NCBI GenBank assembly: GCA_963544615.1
Contig: CAUUGB010000013.1
Location: 1 to 22,462 of the forward strand
DNA: 22,462 nucleotides
Reading direction: 5' to 3'
DNA from: CAUUGB01 sp963544615
Lineage (GTDB): Bacteria > Patescibacteriota > Microgenomatia > UBA1400 > PJMF01
Shown: piece by piece, positions 14,834-21,776 of the stretch
How the letters are laid out: every line of letters begins with the position of its first letter
How positions within the stretch are numbered: the first letter of the stretch is position 1
Position numbers and translations under genes: made by a program
The notes under the pieces: generated by a model
Seen by the model: only the letters and a program-made list of their open reading frames with translations
Told to the model about the DNA's origin: nothing
Database searches by the model: none

Positions 14834-16647
14834 AAAATCGCCTCAGTGTAGTTTACGCAGTTTATAATGAAGCTTTAAACCTTAAAGCCTCACTTAAAAG
14901 TGTGGCAGATTTGGCGAGTGAAATTATTGTGGTTGATGGTCAATCACAAGATGAAACCGTTAAAATTGCTCAAACGTTTGGTGCCAAAATTATCACTACC
15001 ACCAATAAACTTAATTTTCATCTTAACAAACAAATGGCTATTGACGCTGCTAGTGGTGAATTAATTTTGCAACTTGACGCTGACGAAGTAGTCGACGCTC
15101 AGCTTAAAGCTTTTATTCAAAGTGTTTTAGAGAAAGGTCCGGGAAATATTGCTGCTTGGCAAATTAGACGGAAAAATTTATTTTTCCGTACTTTTTTAAC
15201 TAAAGGTGGTCAATACCCCGATCCAGTTATTAGGTTGTTTTGGCGTGGTAAGGCATATTTGCCGGCAAAAGATGTTCATGAGCAAATGCAAGTTGAAGGT
15301 AAGTTGGGCACAGCTAAGGGACATTTATTGCATTTTGCCAATCCTAACTTAAGTAGTTATTTGCGCAAATTTAATACTTATACTTCTTTTAAGGCTCAAC
15401 AATTAGCCCAGAGTAATTTGCCGTTAAATTTTGCTACTTACTGTCGTTATTTATGGTATTTACCCTGGAAAACTTTTATAAGTATTTTTATTCGTCATCG
15501 CGGTTACAAAGATGGTTGGGCAGGGGCTTTATTTGCTTATTTTAGCGCTTGGCATCATCGGGTGGCTTTTTTTAAGTATTTAGAAGAAACGCGTCCTGCG
15601 ATTAATCATTTGCCGCGGATATATTTTCCTGCTAGCAAAATTGATGCTCTGCAAAGTTATCGTGGGGTAGGTCGTTACAGCCAGTGGTTGCAAGAAGCGC
15701 TGCGGCGTCGTGGTAAAGTGCAACTGGTTAATCAAGCTAAAATTAGTGACATTTGGCATTATTTATTTTTTGATTTATTTCGCCCCTTCTTAAAAAAACC
15801 AGGTCGAGATCAACATTTATTAGTGACTGTACACGATTTAATTCCTTTGCTTTTTCCACAAAATTACCCCGTGGGTTGGCGGGGAAAATGGCATTTTTTC
15901 CGTCAAGTGCGTCTGCTGAAAAAGGCGTCTCTTATAGTAGCTGATTCTCAAGCCACTAAAGCTGATTTACTGCAAAAATTTAAGTTATCACCCCAGCAGG
16001 TGCGGGTAGTGTATTTAGCTGCTAATCCAGGACTGCAACCTCCAGACGCTGCGGTGATGAAAAAAGTCTCCCAACAATATAATTTGCCTCGTAAATATTT
16101 GCTTTATGTGGGTGATATTAATTATAATAAAAATATTCCTCAACTAATTAAGGCACTTAAATTTCTTCCCAGTGATCTTCACCTAGTTTTATTAGGTAAA
16201 GCCTTTCGACCGAGTGGCATTGTCGAATGGCAAAATATTCAGGAGCAATTGGAGTTATCTGGGGTTAGAGACAGGGTGCGCTTTTTAGTTTCTGTTGATG
16301 ACAATGAGCAATTAGCCGCAATTTATGCCTTGGCTGCCGTTTATGTGCAGCCTTCTTTATATGAAGGGTTTGGTTTGCCGGTTTTGGAAGCTTTTCGTTG
16401 TGGCACTTTGGTAGTTTGTGCTGCCAATTCATCACTGCCAGAAGTTGGGGGTGAATGTGCTTTGTATGCTGCTAGTTGTCGCGGGGAAGATTTAGCAGGG
16501 AAAATTAGTGAAGCCCTAGCACTTGGTGTAAATGAGAGAGAAAAATTAATCAAAAAATCTCAAGCTTGGGAGAAAAATTTTTCTTGGGATAAAACCGCTG
16601 CCGCTATGGAAGAAATATATTCTCAACTGCTTTCATCCTCATGTTAA
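14830..16647 (+). CDS. Fusion of GT2 and GT4 glycosyltransferases, 605 aa
   Basis: Residues 1 to about 260 are a GT2 domain: RLSVVYAVYNEALNL, VVDGQSQDET, DADE (83-86) and a KDVHEQM motif, closely parallel to the gene at 5718. From about 265 a GT4 (GT-B fold) domain follows: RGVGRYSQWL glycine-rich loop, TVHDLIPLLFP, KYLLYVGDINYNKN, and E-x7-E as YEGFGLPVLEA (Glu512 and Glu520). Both catalytic motif sets are intact, so one polypeptide may add two sugars in succession. The ATG at 14830 is chosen over one at 14812 because it overlaps the previous stop as ATGA and has GGGAG 11 nt upstream. Its stop lies 4 nt inside the next gene. Confidence 0.85.
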   Translation: MKNRLSVVYAVYNEALNLKASLKSVADLASEIIVVDGQSQDETVKIAQTFGAKIITTTNKLNFHLNKQMAIDAASGELILQLDADEVVDAQLKAFIQSVLEKGPGNIAAWQIRRKNLFFRTFLTKGGQYPDPVIRLFWRGKAYLPAKDVHEQMQVEGKLGTAKGHLLHFANPNLSSYLRKFNTYTSFKAQQLAQSNLPLNFATYCRYLWYLPWKTFISIFIRHRGYKDGWAGALFAYFSAWHHRVAFFKYLEETRPAINHLPRIYFPASKIDALQSYRGVGRYSQWLQEALRRRGKVQLVNQAKISDIWHYLFFDLFRPFLKKPGRDQHLLVTVHDLIPLLFPQNYPVGWRGKWHFFRQVRLLKKASLIVADSQATKADLLQKFKLSPQQVRVVYLAANPGLQPPDAAVMKKVSQQYNLPRKYLLYVGDINYNKNIPQLIKALKFLPSDLHLVLLGKAFRPSGIVEWQNIQEQLELSGVRDRVRFLVSVDDNEQLAAIYALAAVYVQPSLYEGFGLPVLEAFRCGTLVVCAANSSLPEVGGECALYAASCRGEDLAGKISEALALGVNEREKLIKKSQAWEKNFSWDKTAAAMEEIYSQLLSSSC

Positions 16648-18314
16648 AAAAAATTTCCTTCACTCTTTTTTTCTTTATTTTCACCCTCATTTATTTTTTA
16701 CCTTATTTTCGCACGGGATTGCCAGTCACTCACGATGGCGAAAATCATGTGGCGCGTTTTGCTCAATATTATTTAGCCCTCAAGCAAGGTCAATTCCCTC
16801 CCCGCCTGGCTCCTACTCTCGCTAATGGTTTTGGCCTGCCAGTGTTTAATTACAATTATCCCCTGGCTAATATTCTCAGTCTGCCTTTAAGTGTCCTGAA
16901 AATTGATTTTGAAATACAATTTAAACTTTTAGTTATTGGTGGTTTTTGTATGGCTGCTTGGGGGTTTAATTTGCTCTTAGCCAGTTGGCATTTTAAGCAC
17001 TGTCAGCGTTTATTTCCGCTGCTGTGTTTTTTGCTTTCTCCATATTTATATACTGCTATTTGGTATCGTGGCAGCATTGGAGAAATTTTGCAGTATTATC
17101 TTTTGCCTTGGTTACTCTTTGCTTTTGAGCGTAGTTTTTTTTCATCTACCCTAAGCCAACAACGTCGTTTTACTTGGCTTTTAGTTGGCTGTCAAGTGCA
17201 ATTTTTACTCGCCCATAATGTGATGGTTTTAATTATGGCACCCTTTTTGTTTGTTTACCAAATATATCGTTTATGGACTAAAAAACGCCAGGAGGTAAAA
17301 AGATATTTGTATTTGTGGTTGCTTTGTGGATGCTTGGTAGCGTGGTTTTGGCTGCCAGCTTTAGGAGAAAAATCTTTAATTAATTTAGATAATGACACTT
17401 TAAGTTTTAATTATGCCCATCATTTTCTCTCATTGGCGCAATTGTTTTCTTTTTGGCCGCAACAAGGTCTCTCTTTTTTGGGGAGAGTGGATGGTCTTAG
17501 TTTTGGTTTGGGTTTGCCAGCGATCTTGGTACTTTCTTTAGTAATTTATCTTGCTGGTTGTCACCGTCAGTTGCTTCGTTTTTCTGTCTTACCACTTGGG
17601 TGTCTTATTGGGAGTACTTTATTGTTGTTGTGGCTGCAAACATCAGCGAGTGCTTTCTTGTGGTCAGCCTTACCCTTTTTTAATTATGTGCAGTTTCCTT
17701 GGCGCTTGGGTTTGCTAGTAAGCTTTTTAATTGCGCTCCTCTCTAGTGCACTCATAATTAAAAAAAACACGCGCAGTTTTTTTGCCGCAGTTATCATCAT
17801 TCAGGCATTAATTTTATGTTGGAGTTGGCCAAAGAATTTTTTTCATCACTCTCGTTTGGATTATTTAACTTATCCGCAGACCACTACTACCAGCGGTGAA
17901 AATTTTCCTCGTACTTTTAGTTATCCTTACTTTCAGGCTGATACCACCAAAGTGGTGGATTTTTTAGTTGGCTCTGGAGAAATTGGGCTGATTAAAGCTA
18001 ACACTACTAGCAAACATTATCAATTAAGCTGTCTTACCAGCGAGTGTTTGCTAGCAGAGCAAACCGCTTATTTTCCAGGATTTGTCACCACCGTTAATGG
18101 ACAGCCCACTGCTTACTTTAATAATGAACAAGTTGGTGGCAGACTTGCTTACCAAGTTACCACTGGTAACTATCAGGTGATAAGTCAGTTTACTCAAAGA
18201 ACTCCCATACGTTTGTTTGCCAACGCTATAAGTGCGGCGGCACTATTATTAGTGCTTTATAAGTCGCTCAGCCATTTGGCTAATTTTTCTCGCTGGACTA
18301 AAAGACTAAAATAG
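16641..18314 (+). CDS. PTPS-related/GT-C-like multi-pass membrane protein, 557 aa
   Basis: The start overlaps the preceding gene by 7 nt. After the first helix comes THDGENH (30-36), then a stretch with GQFPPRLAPTLANGFG and FNYNYPLA, the hallmark of the large membrane family annotated as 6-pyruvoyl-tetrahydropterin-synthase-related (a GT-C-like fold, despite the name). About ten to twelve hydrophobic segments precede a C-terminal soluble beta-rich part (about 420-525) and a last helix. The acidic and histidine residues of the first outer loop suggest a glycosyltransferase using polyprenyl sugars, but its activity has to be inferred from fold and context. It ends the run; its last 58 bp lie antisense to the end of the trigger-factor gene. 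Confidence 0.75.
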   Translation: MLKKISFTLFFFIFTLIYFLPYFRTGLPVTHDGENHVARFAQYYLALKQGQFPPRLAPTLANGFGLPVFNYNYPLANILSLPLSVLKIDFEIQFKLLVIGGFCMAAWGFNLLLASWHFKHCQRLFPLLCFLLSPYLYTAIWYRGSIGEILQYYLLPWLLFAFERSFFSSTLSQQRRFTWLLVGCQVQFLLAHNVMVLIMAPFLFVYQIYRLWTKKRQEVKRYLYLWLLCGCLVAWFWLPALGEKSLINLDNDTLSFNYAHHFLSLAQLFSFWPQQGLSFLGRVDGLSFGLGLPAILVLSLVIYLAGCHRQLLRFSVLPLGCLIGSTLLLLWLQTSASAFLWSALPFFNYVQFPWRLGLLVSFLIALLSSALIIKKNTRSFFAAVIIIQALILCWSWPKNFFHHSRLDYLTYPQTTTTSGENFPRTFSYPYFQADTTKVVDFLVGSGEIGLIKANTTSKHYQLSCLTSECLLAEQTAYFPGFVTTVNGQPTAYFNNEQVGGRLAYQVTTGNYQVISQFTQRTPIRLFANAISAAALLLVLYKSLSHLANFSRWTKRLK

Positions 18315-19198
18315 TTTCTCACTCGCTCTTGCTCGTATTGCGCGGCTAATTGTTGGCTGTTTAAGTCTTTGAAAGACTTTTTTATTTTTTGTTTAATTTC
18401 TGCTTCACTAGCGGTTATTTTTTCTGCTTCTAAAAGCGCGTCAAGAATAAATTCAATTTGCAAATTTTGTAATGCTCCCCACATTAATTGGGCTTCAATT
18501 TCTTGAGTGGTTAAATTCATTTTTTGTAAATAAGCAGCTAAAGTTAGTTGATGAGATGCTAATTCACTTTGTAGTCGCTCCCACTCTTTTTGGGCACTGC
18601 GACGTACCATAATTAAAGAAACTTTAGGTTTGATTTCTTGGAGTAAGGCAATTAAAGCTTGGTCAGCAGCTGCCTGTTTGGTTGCGGTTTCTGGAGATTT
18701 GCTCGCTTTTTTATCTGCCGCAATTTTTTCTACAGCTAGCTTTTTTTGCTGCTGCAAAAATTTTTTGTAGTCTGGTAATTTGATGAGAGGCTTTTGTGGT
18801 AAGTAAGCTATCAGTTGCCAATCTTGATTTTTGACAGCTTTTTTAATCACAATTTCTGGTTCACAAAAGGGACGCAGGGTTTGTGCCTTTAAAGCAGTTT
18901 GATAAGCTTGAGGAGCTAATTTTTGCAAAACTTCTCTAATCAGGTATCCTTCATCTAATAAATCTTCTGCTAGTGATGGTGGTACTTTACCAGGTCTAAA
19001 ACCAGGCTGTTTAATTTTTCTTGCTCCAGAACGTAAAACTTGGTTATATACTGGAGCTACCTCTTGCCAAGAAATAGTAAAACTAAAATTAGGATCATCA
19101 CTTAAAAATTCTTTTAAGTCTGGTTGCTTGGCTGTTGGTTGGCTTTGTTGCGGAGATACTTTGCTATTTTTTTTAGCAGTTGCGGTTGTTTTTGTCAT
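18257..19198 (-). CDS. tig: Trigger-factor-like chaperone lacking the PPIase domain, 313 aa
   Basis: Trigger factor binds the ribosome at the tunnel exit and shelters nascent chains. The ribosome-binding signature is clear: PGFRPGKVP with Gly66-Phe67-Arg68 and Gly70-Lys71, inside an N-domain of about 30-150 ending with KPLIKLPDYK. In standard trigger factor an FKBP-type PPIase domain follows; here the sequence goes through a lysine/alanine-rich linker (about 155-185) straight to the helical C-domain. The length is 313 residues against roughly 430 in E. coli. A 30-residue basic, low-complexity N-terminal extension is present. An extended -10 box ends 7 nt before the ATG. It is 8 nt downstream of holB and may also be read from there. 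The 3' end overlaps the convergent membrane-protein gene. Confidence 0.75.
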   Translation of the reverse strand: MTKTTATAKKNSKVSPQQSQPTAKQPDLKEFLSDDPNFSFTISWQEVAPVYNQVLRSGARKIKQPGFRPGKVPPSLAEDLLDEGYLIREVLQKLAPQAYQTALKAQTLRPFCEPEIVIKKAVKNQDWQLIAYLPQKPLIKLPDYKKFLQQQKKLAVEKIAADKKASKSPETATKQAAADQALIALLQEIKPKVSLIMVRRSAQKEWERLQSELASHQLTLAAYLQKMNLTTQEIEAQLMWGALQNLQIEFILDALLEAEKITASEAEIKQKIKKSFKDLNSQQLAAQYEQERVRNYFSLLVQREKLAKWLSDL

Positions 19199-19205
19199 AT
19201 TTGCT

Positions 19206-19214
19206 ATTATAACA
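19206..19214 (-). promoter_or_regulatory. Extended -10 box of the trigger-factor gene (leaderless)
   Basis: The minus strand reads TGTTATAAT, ending 7 nt before the ATG at 19198, so predicted +1 falls on or next to the start codon. It overlaps the holB stop codon. No Shine-Dalgarno is present. Confidence 0.55.
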
Positions 19215-19911
19215 AACCTAAGGCTAAATCAAAAAATACGTTTTTGCTCGATACATTAGCCATAGATAGTTGCAATGCTCTCTCTAGTAAATGGCTCAGG
19301 CGAGCTAAGTAAAAAAGTTCGCTTGGTTGTTTTGCTTGGGTGAGCAGCTGATGGCAGTTATTTAGTGTTTGCTTTAGGTTTTGTTGTGCTTGTGTGCTTA
19401 AAGTTATTTCTGGATGAGTTTTTTGCTGTTTTTTGTAATCATCATTGGTTTGTTTTATTAGCTGTTTGGCTAAACTCATGGGGTTAGTGCCTTTTTTGTC
19501 AGAGAGTAAAATTTGAGTAAAAGTGCTTGACCAGGTGGCAACTGGTTCTTTAATAGCGGTAGTAACAGTGCGCGAAAGCACCGTGTCTAAAATTCCGGCA
19601 GTATTGGTGGCTAGCAGTATTGGCAGCACTTTGGAAGGCGACTCTTCTAAAAACTTTAAGAGGGTATTTTGAATAATAGCTGAAGTTTGATTAATGTTAG
19701 CAATGACTAAAACATAAGTAGTTTTCCCTGATATTTGTGTCAGCAGTGAGAGGGCTTCTCTCACTTCTTTAATTGACAGTTTGGTTTCTAGTCCCAATAT
19801 TAACCAAATTGTCTTTGGAGATGACACTGGAGACACTAGAGGGGACAAAATTTTTTGGCAAGCAGATCTGCTTGAGGGCATTGCCGATAAAAGTACCAAT
19901 CTTGCTTGCAT
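19207..19911 (-). CDS. holB: DNA polymerase III delta' subunit-like protein, short form, 234 aa
   Basis: The delta' subunit is part of the clamp loader. The diagnostic region is SIKEVREAL, then a YVLVIANINQTSAIIQNTLL strand-helix, LLKFLEESP (84-92, family LLKTLEEPP), PILLATNT and SRTVTTAI (113-120, family SRC). The N-terminal part that normally carries the degenerate nucleotide-binding loop and zinc module is almost absent, and the total is about 100 residues shorter than E. coli delta'. A longer frame would start at an upstream TTG inside pilB; the ATG at 19911 is preferred because a -10 box ends 9 nt before it. It is divergent from pilB and leads into the trigger-factor gene. Confidence 0.7.
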   Translation of the reverse strand: MQARLVLLSAMPSSRSACQKILSPLVSPVSSPKTIWLILGLETKLSIKEVREALSLLTQISGKTTYVLVIANINQTSAIIQNTLLKFLEESPSKVLPILLATNTAGILDTVLSRTVTTAIKEPVATWSSTFTQILLSDKKGTNPMSLAKQLIKQTNDDYKKQQKTHPEITLSTQAQQNLKQTLNNCHQLLTQAKQPSELFYLARLSHLLERALQLSMANVSSKNVFFDLALGLL

Positions 19912-19920
19912 ATTTTTTTT

Positions 19921-19930
19921 ATTATATAAT
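19921..19930. promoter_or_regulatory. Palindromic -10 element serving pilB and holB divergently
   Basis: ATTATATAAT is a perfect palindrome. Plus-strand TATAAT (19925-19930) ends 6 nt before the pilB ATG at 19937 and has TTGCTT (19902-19907) 17 bp upstream as a partial -35. Minus-strand TATAAT (19921-19926) ends 9 nt before the holB ATG at 19911. Both predicted mRNAs are leaderless or nearly so, and the two -10 boxes share their central bases. Confidence 0.55.
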
Positions 19931-19936
19931 GAAAAA

Positions 19937-21676
19937 ATGCTCAATCAGAGTAAAACAATTTTAGATGTGCTGCGCGAAAAAGGTCGTCTTAATGAGCAGC
20001 AAGTGATGGCTTTACAAGCCAAGCAGCTACAAAGTAAACAAAAAATTGAAGATTTACTTTTGAGTGAGGGAATAATTAGTGCTGATGAACTTTTAACAGT
20101 TTTATCGCAAATGCACAATATTCCCATTATTCGCCTAGGGAGCGTGGGTGCAGCTCCAGAAGCACTTGCCATGATTGATCGCGATTTAGCCAGTCGTTAT
20201 CAAATGTTTCCTTTTGCGGTGGATGCCAGTCGCAATGCCCTCCTAGTGGCAATGGCCGACCCCCTAGATTTACAAGCAATAAAATTTATTACTCAAAAAA
20301 CTGGCAAACAAATTATTCCCCATTATGTAGATAAAAATGAACTGGCTTTGACTATGAGCCAGGCTTATTCTAATAATCTCTCTCAAGAGGTTACCGAAGC
20401 ACTCAACGACGCTGACACAGTGGTTAAAGCTCGTTCAGTGCAAAGTTTTAGTGAATTAGCTAAAGACGGCATTATTAAACAAGCACCTATTGCCAAAATT
20501 GTGGAACAGATTTTGGGTTTTGCGGTTGGGGCTGGGGCTTCTGATGTGCATATTGAGCCTCAAGCTAATCGAATTCGGATTCGCTATCGTATTGATGGCA
20601 TTTTGGTAGAAAAGTTGGTGCTGCCTAAAAGTGTGCTTGACTCGCTGGTGTCACGGATTAAAATCCTCTCGCGTTTGAAAATTGATGAAAAACGTATTCC
20701 TCAAGACGGTCGTTTTGGTTTTAGTTCTGAAAAGGGGGCGGTAGATTTGCGTATCTCGACTCTACCCACGGTACATGGGGAAAAAATTGTCATTAGATTG
20801 CTGAAAAAACAAGAGCGCATTGCTACTTTAGAAGAATTGGGGATGTCGGGAATGGGGCTTAAAAATTTTACCGAAATGATTAATTTGCCTCAAGGAATTA
20901 TTTTAGTGACTGGTCCCACTGGGAGTGGTAAAACTACCACCCTTTACTCAGCCCTTAATATTATCAATAAAGTGGGGGTGAATATTTTAACAGTAGAAGA
21001 TCCGGTAGAGTACGAAATGAATGGAGTTTCTCAGGTGCAGGTTAATAACCAAGCTGGTTTAACTTTTGCCAATGCCCTGAGAGCTTTTTTACGCCAAGAC
21101 CCTGACATTATTATGGTGGGAGAAATTCGTGATCAAGAAACAGCTAGTTTAGCAGTGCAAGCGTCTTTAACCGGACACTTGGTGTTCTCTACTCTACACA
21201 CTAATTCTGCTGCCGGGGCAATTCCTCGCCTCATCGATATGGGTATTGAACCATTTTTACTTGCTTCTTCAATTAATTTGGTGATGGCGCAGCGGGTGTT
21301 GCGTAAACTTGACCCTGCCAATAGCGAAAGTTATCACCCCAGCGAGGCAGAAATTGTGGAGCTGCGTCGGGTGCTTGGTGATTATTTTGAGCAATTTTTG
21401 CAAAAAAAGGGTATTAGTGTGGCTGAACTGCAACTTAATCGGCCCAAAACTAATTTGGCTAACCGTGATGATGGTTTTAAGGGGCGGGTAGCAATTTTTG
21501 AAATTTCTCCAGTAACTCCCCAAATTCAAGAATTAATTATTAAAGCTACTCCAGCTCAAGAATTAGAAAAAGTTGCTCTTTCTCAGGGAATGCTGTTGAT
21601 GAAACAAGATGGTTATCTTAAGGTATTGCAAGGGATTACCACTATGGATGAAGTGTTGCGGGTAGCAGATACTTAA
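19937..21676 (+). CDS. pilB: Type IV pilus assembly ATPase PilB, 579 aa
   Basis: This is the cytoplasmic hexameric ATPase that powers pilus extension. An N-terminal GspE_N/MshEN-type region (about 1-150) precedes the ATPase core: Walker A GPTGSGKTT (326-334), the Asp box VEDPVEY, Walker B DPDIIMVGEIRD (388-399, Glu396) and the His box TGHLVFSTLHTN. Standard PilB/GspE carry a tetracysteine zinc motif after the His box; the matching sites here (RKLDPANSES near 456 and RDDGFKGR near 510) contain no cysteine. The ATG at 19937 is chosen over a frame opening at 19781 because it lies 6 nt after a -10 box and avoids overlapping holB. A 22-codon open frame begins on its stop, and pilT follows 100 bp later. 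Confidence 0.9.
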   Translation: MLNQSKTILDVLREKGRLNEQQVMALQAKQLQSKQKIEDLLLSEGIISADELLTVLSQMHNIPIIRLGSVGAAPEALAMIDRDLASRYQMFPFAVDASRNALLVAMADPLDLQAIKFITQKTGKQIIPHYVDKNELALTMSQAYSNNLSQEVTEALNDADTVVKARSVQSFSELAKDGIIKQAPIAKIVEQILGFAVGAGASDVHIEPQANRIRIRYRIDGILVEKLVLPKSVLDSLVSRIKILSRLKIDEKRIPQDGRFGFSSEKGAVDLRISTLPTVHGEKIVIRLLKKQERIATLEELGMSGMGLKNFTEMINLPQGIILVTGPTGSGKTTTLYSALNIINKVGVNILTVEDPVEYEMNGVSQVQVNNQAGLTFANALRAFLRQDPDIIMVGEIRDQETASLAVQASLTGHLVFSTLHTNSAAGAIPRLIDMGIEPFLLASSINLVMAQRVLRKLDPANSESYHPSEAEIVELRRVLGDYFEQFLQKKGISVAELQLNRPKTNLANRDDGFKGRVAIFEISPVTPQIQELIIKATPAQELEKVALSQGMLLMKQDGYLKVLQGITTMDEVLRVADT

Positions 21677-21744
21677 TGGTTGGTAAAAATGACAAGAAAA
21701 AAAATCATGTATTATTAGTGGTGTGTTTAGTCTTTTTAGATTGA
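21676..21744 (+). CDS. Possible 22-residue membrane micropeptide between pilB and pilT
   Basis: The pilB stop overlaps an ATG as TAATG, the same coupling seen at 6539. The frame encodes a lysine-rich start (MVGKNDKKKNH) and a hydrophobic stretch (VLLVVCLVFL) before TGA at 21742-21744, a layout compatible with a tiny membrane peptide. Its end overlaps the -35 of pilT. It may equally be a chance frame that only helps recycle ribosomes. Confidence 0.25.
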   Translation: MVGKNDKKKNHVLLVVCLVFLD

Positions 21745-21770
21745 CAAAGTCCAGACAAATGTGGTAAAAC
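21741..21770 (+). promoter_or_regulatory. Promoter of pilT (leaderless)
   Basis: A perfect TTGACA (21741-21746) and TAAAAC (21765-21770) are 18 bp apart. The -10 ends 6 nt before the pilT ATG at 21777, so predicted +1 is the A of the start codon. No Shine-Dalgarno precedes it. Confidence 0.6.
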
Positions 21771-21776
21771 TAAACT

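Noticed and set aside
19781..19936. A 52-codon N-terminal extension of PilB
   Set aside because: It would overlap most of the start of holB on the other strand, does not resemble PilB N-domains, and lies upstream of the -10 box that ends 6 nt before the ATG at 19937.
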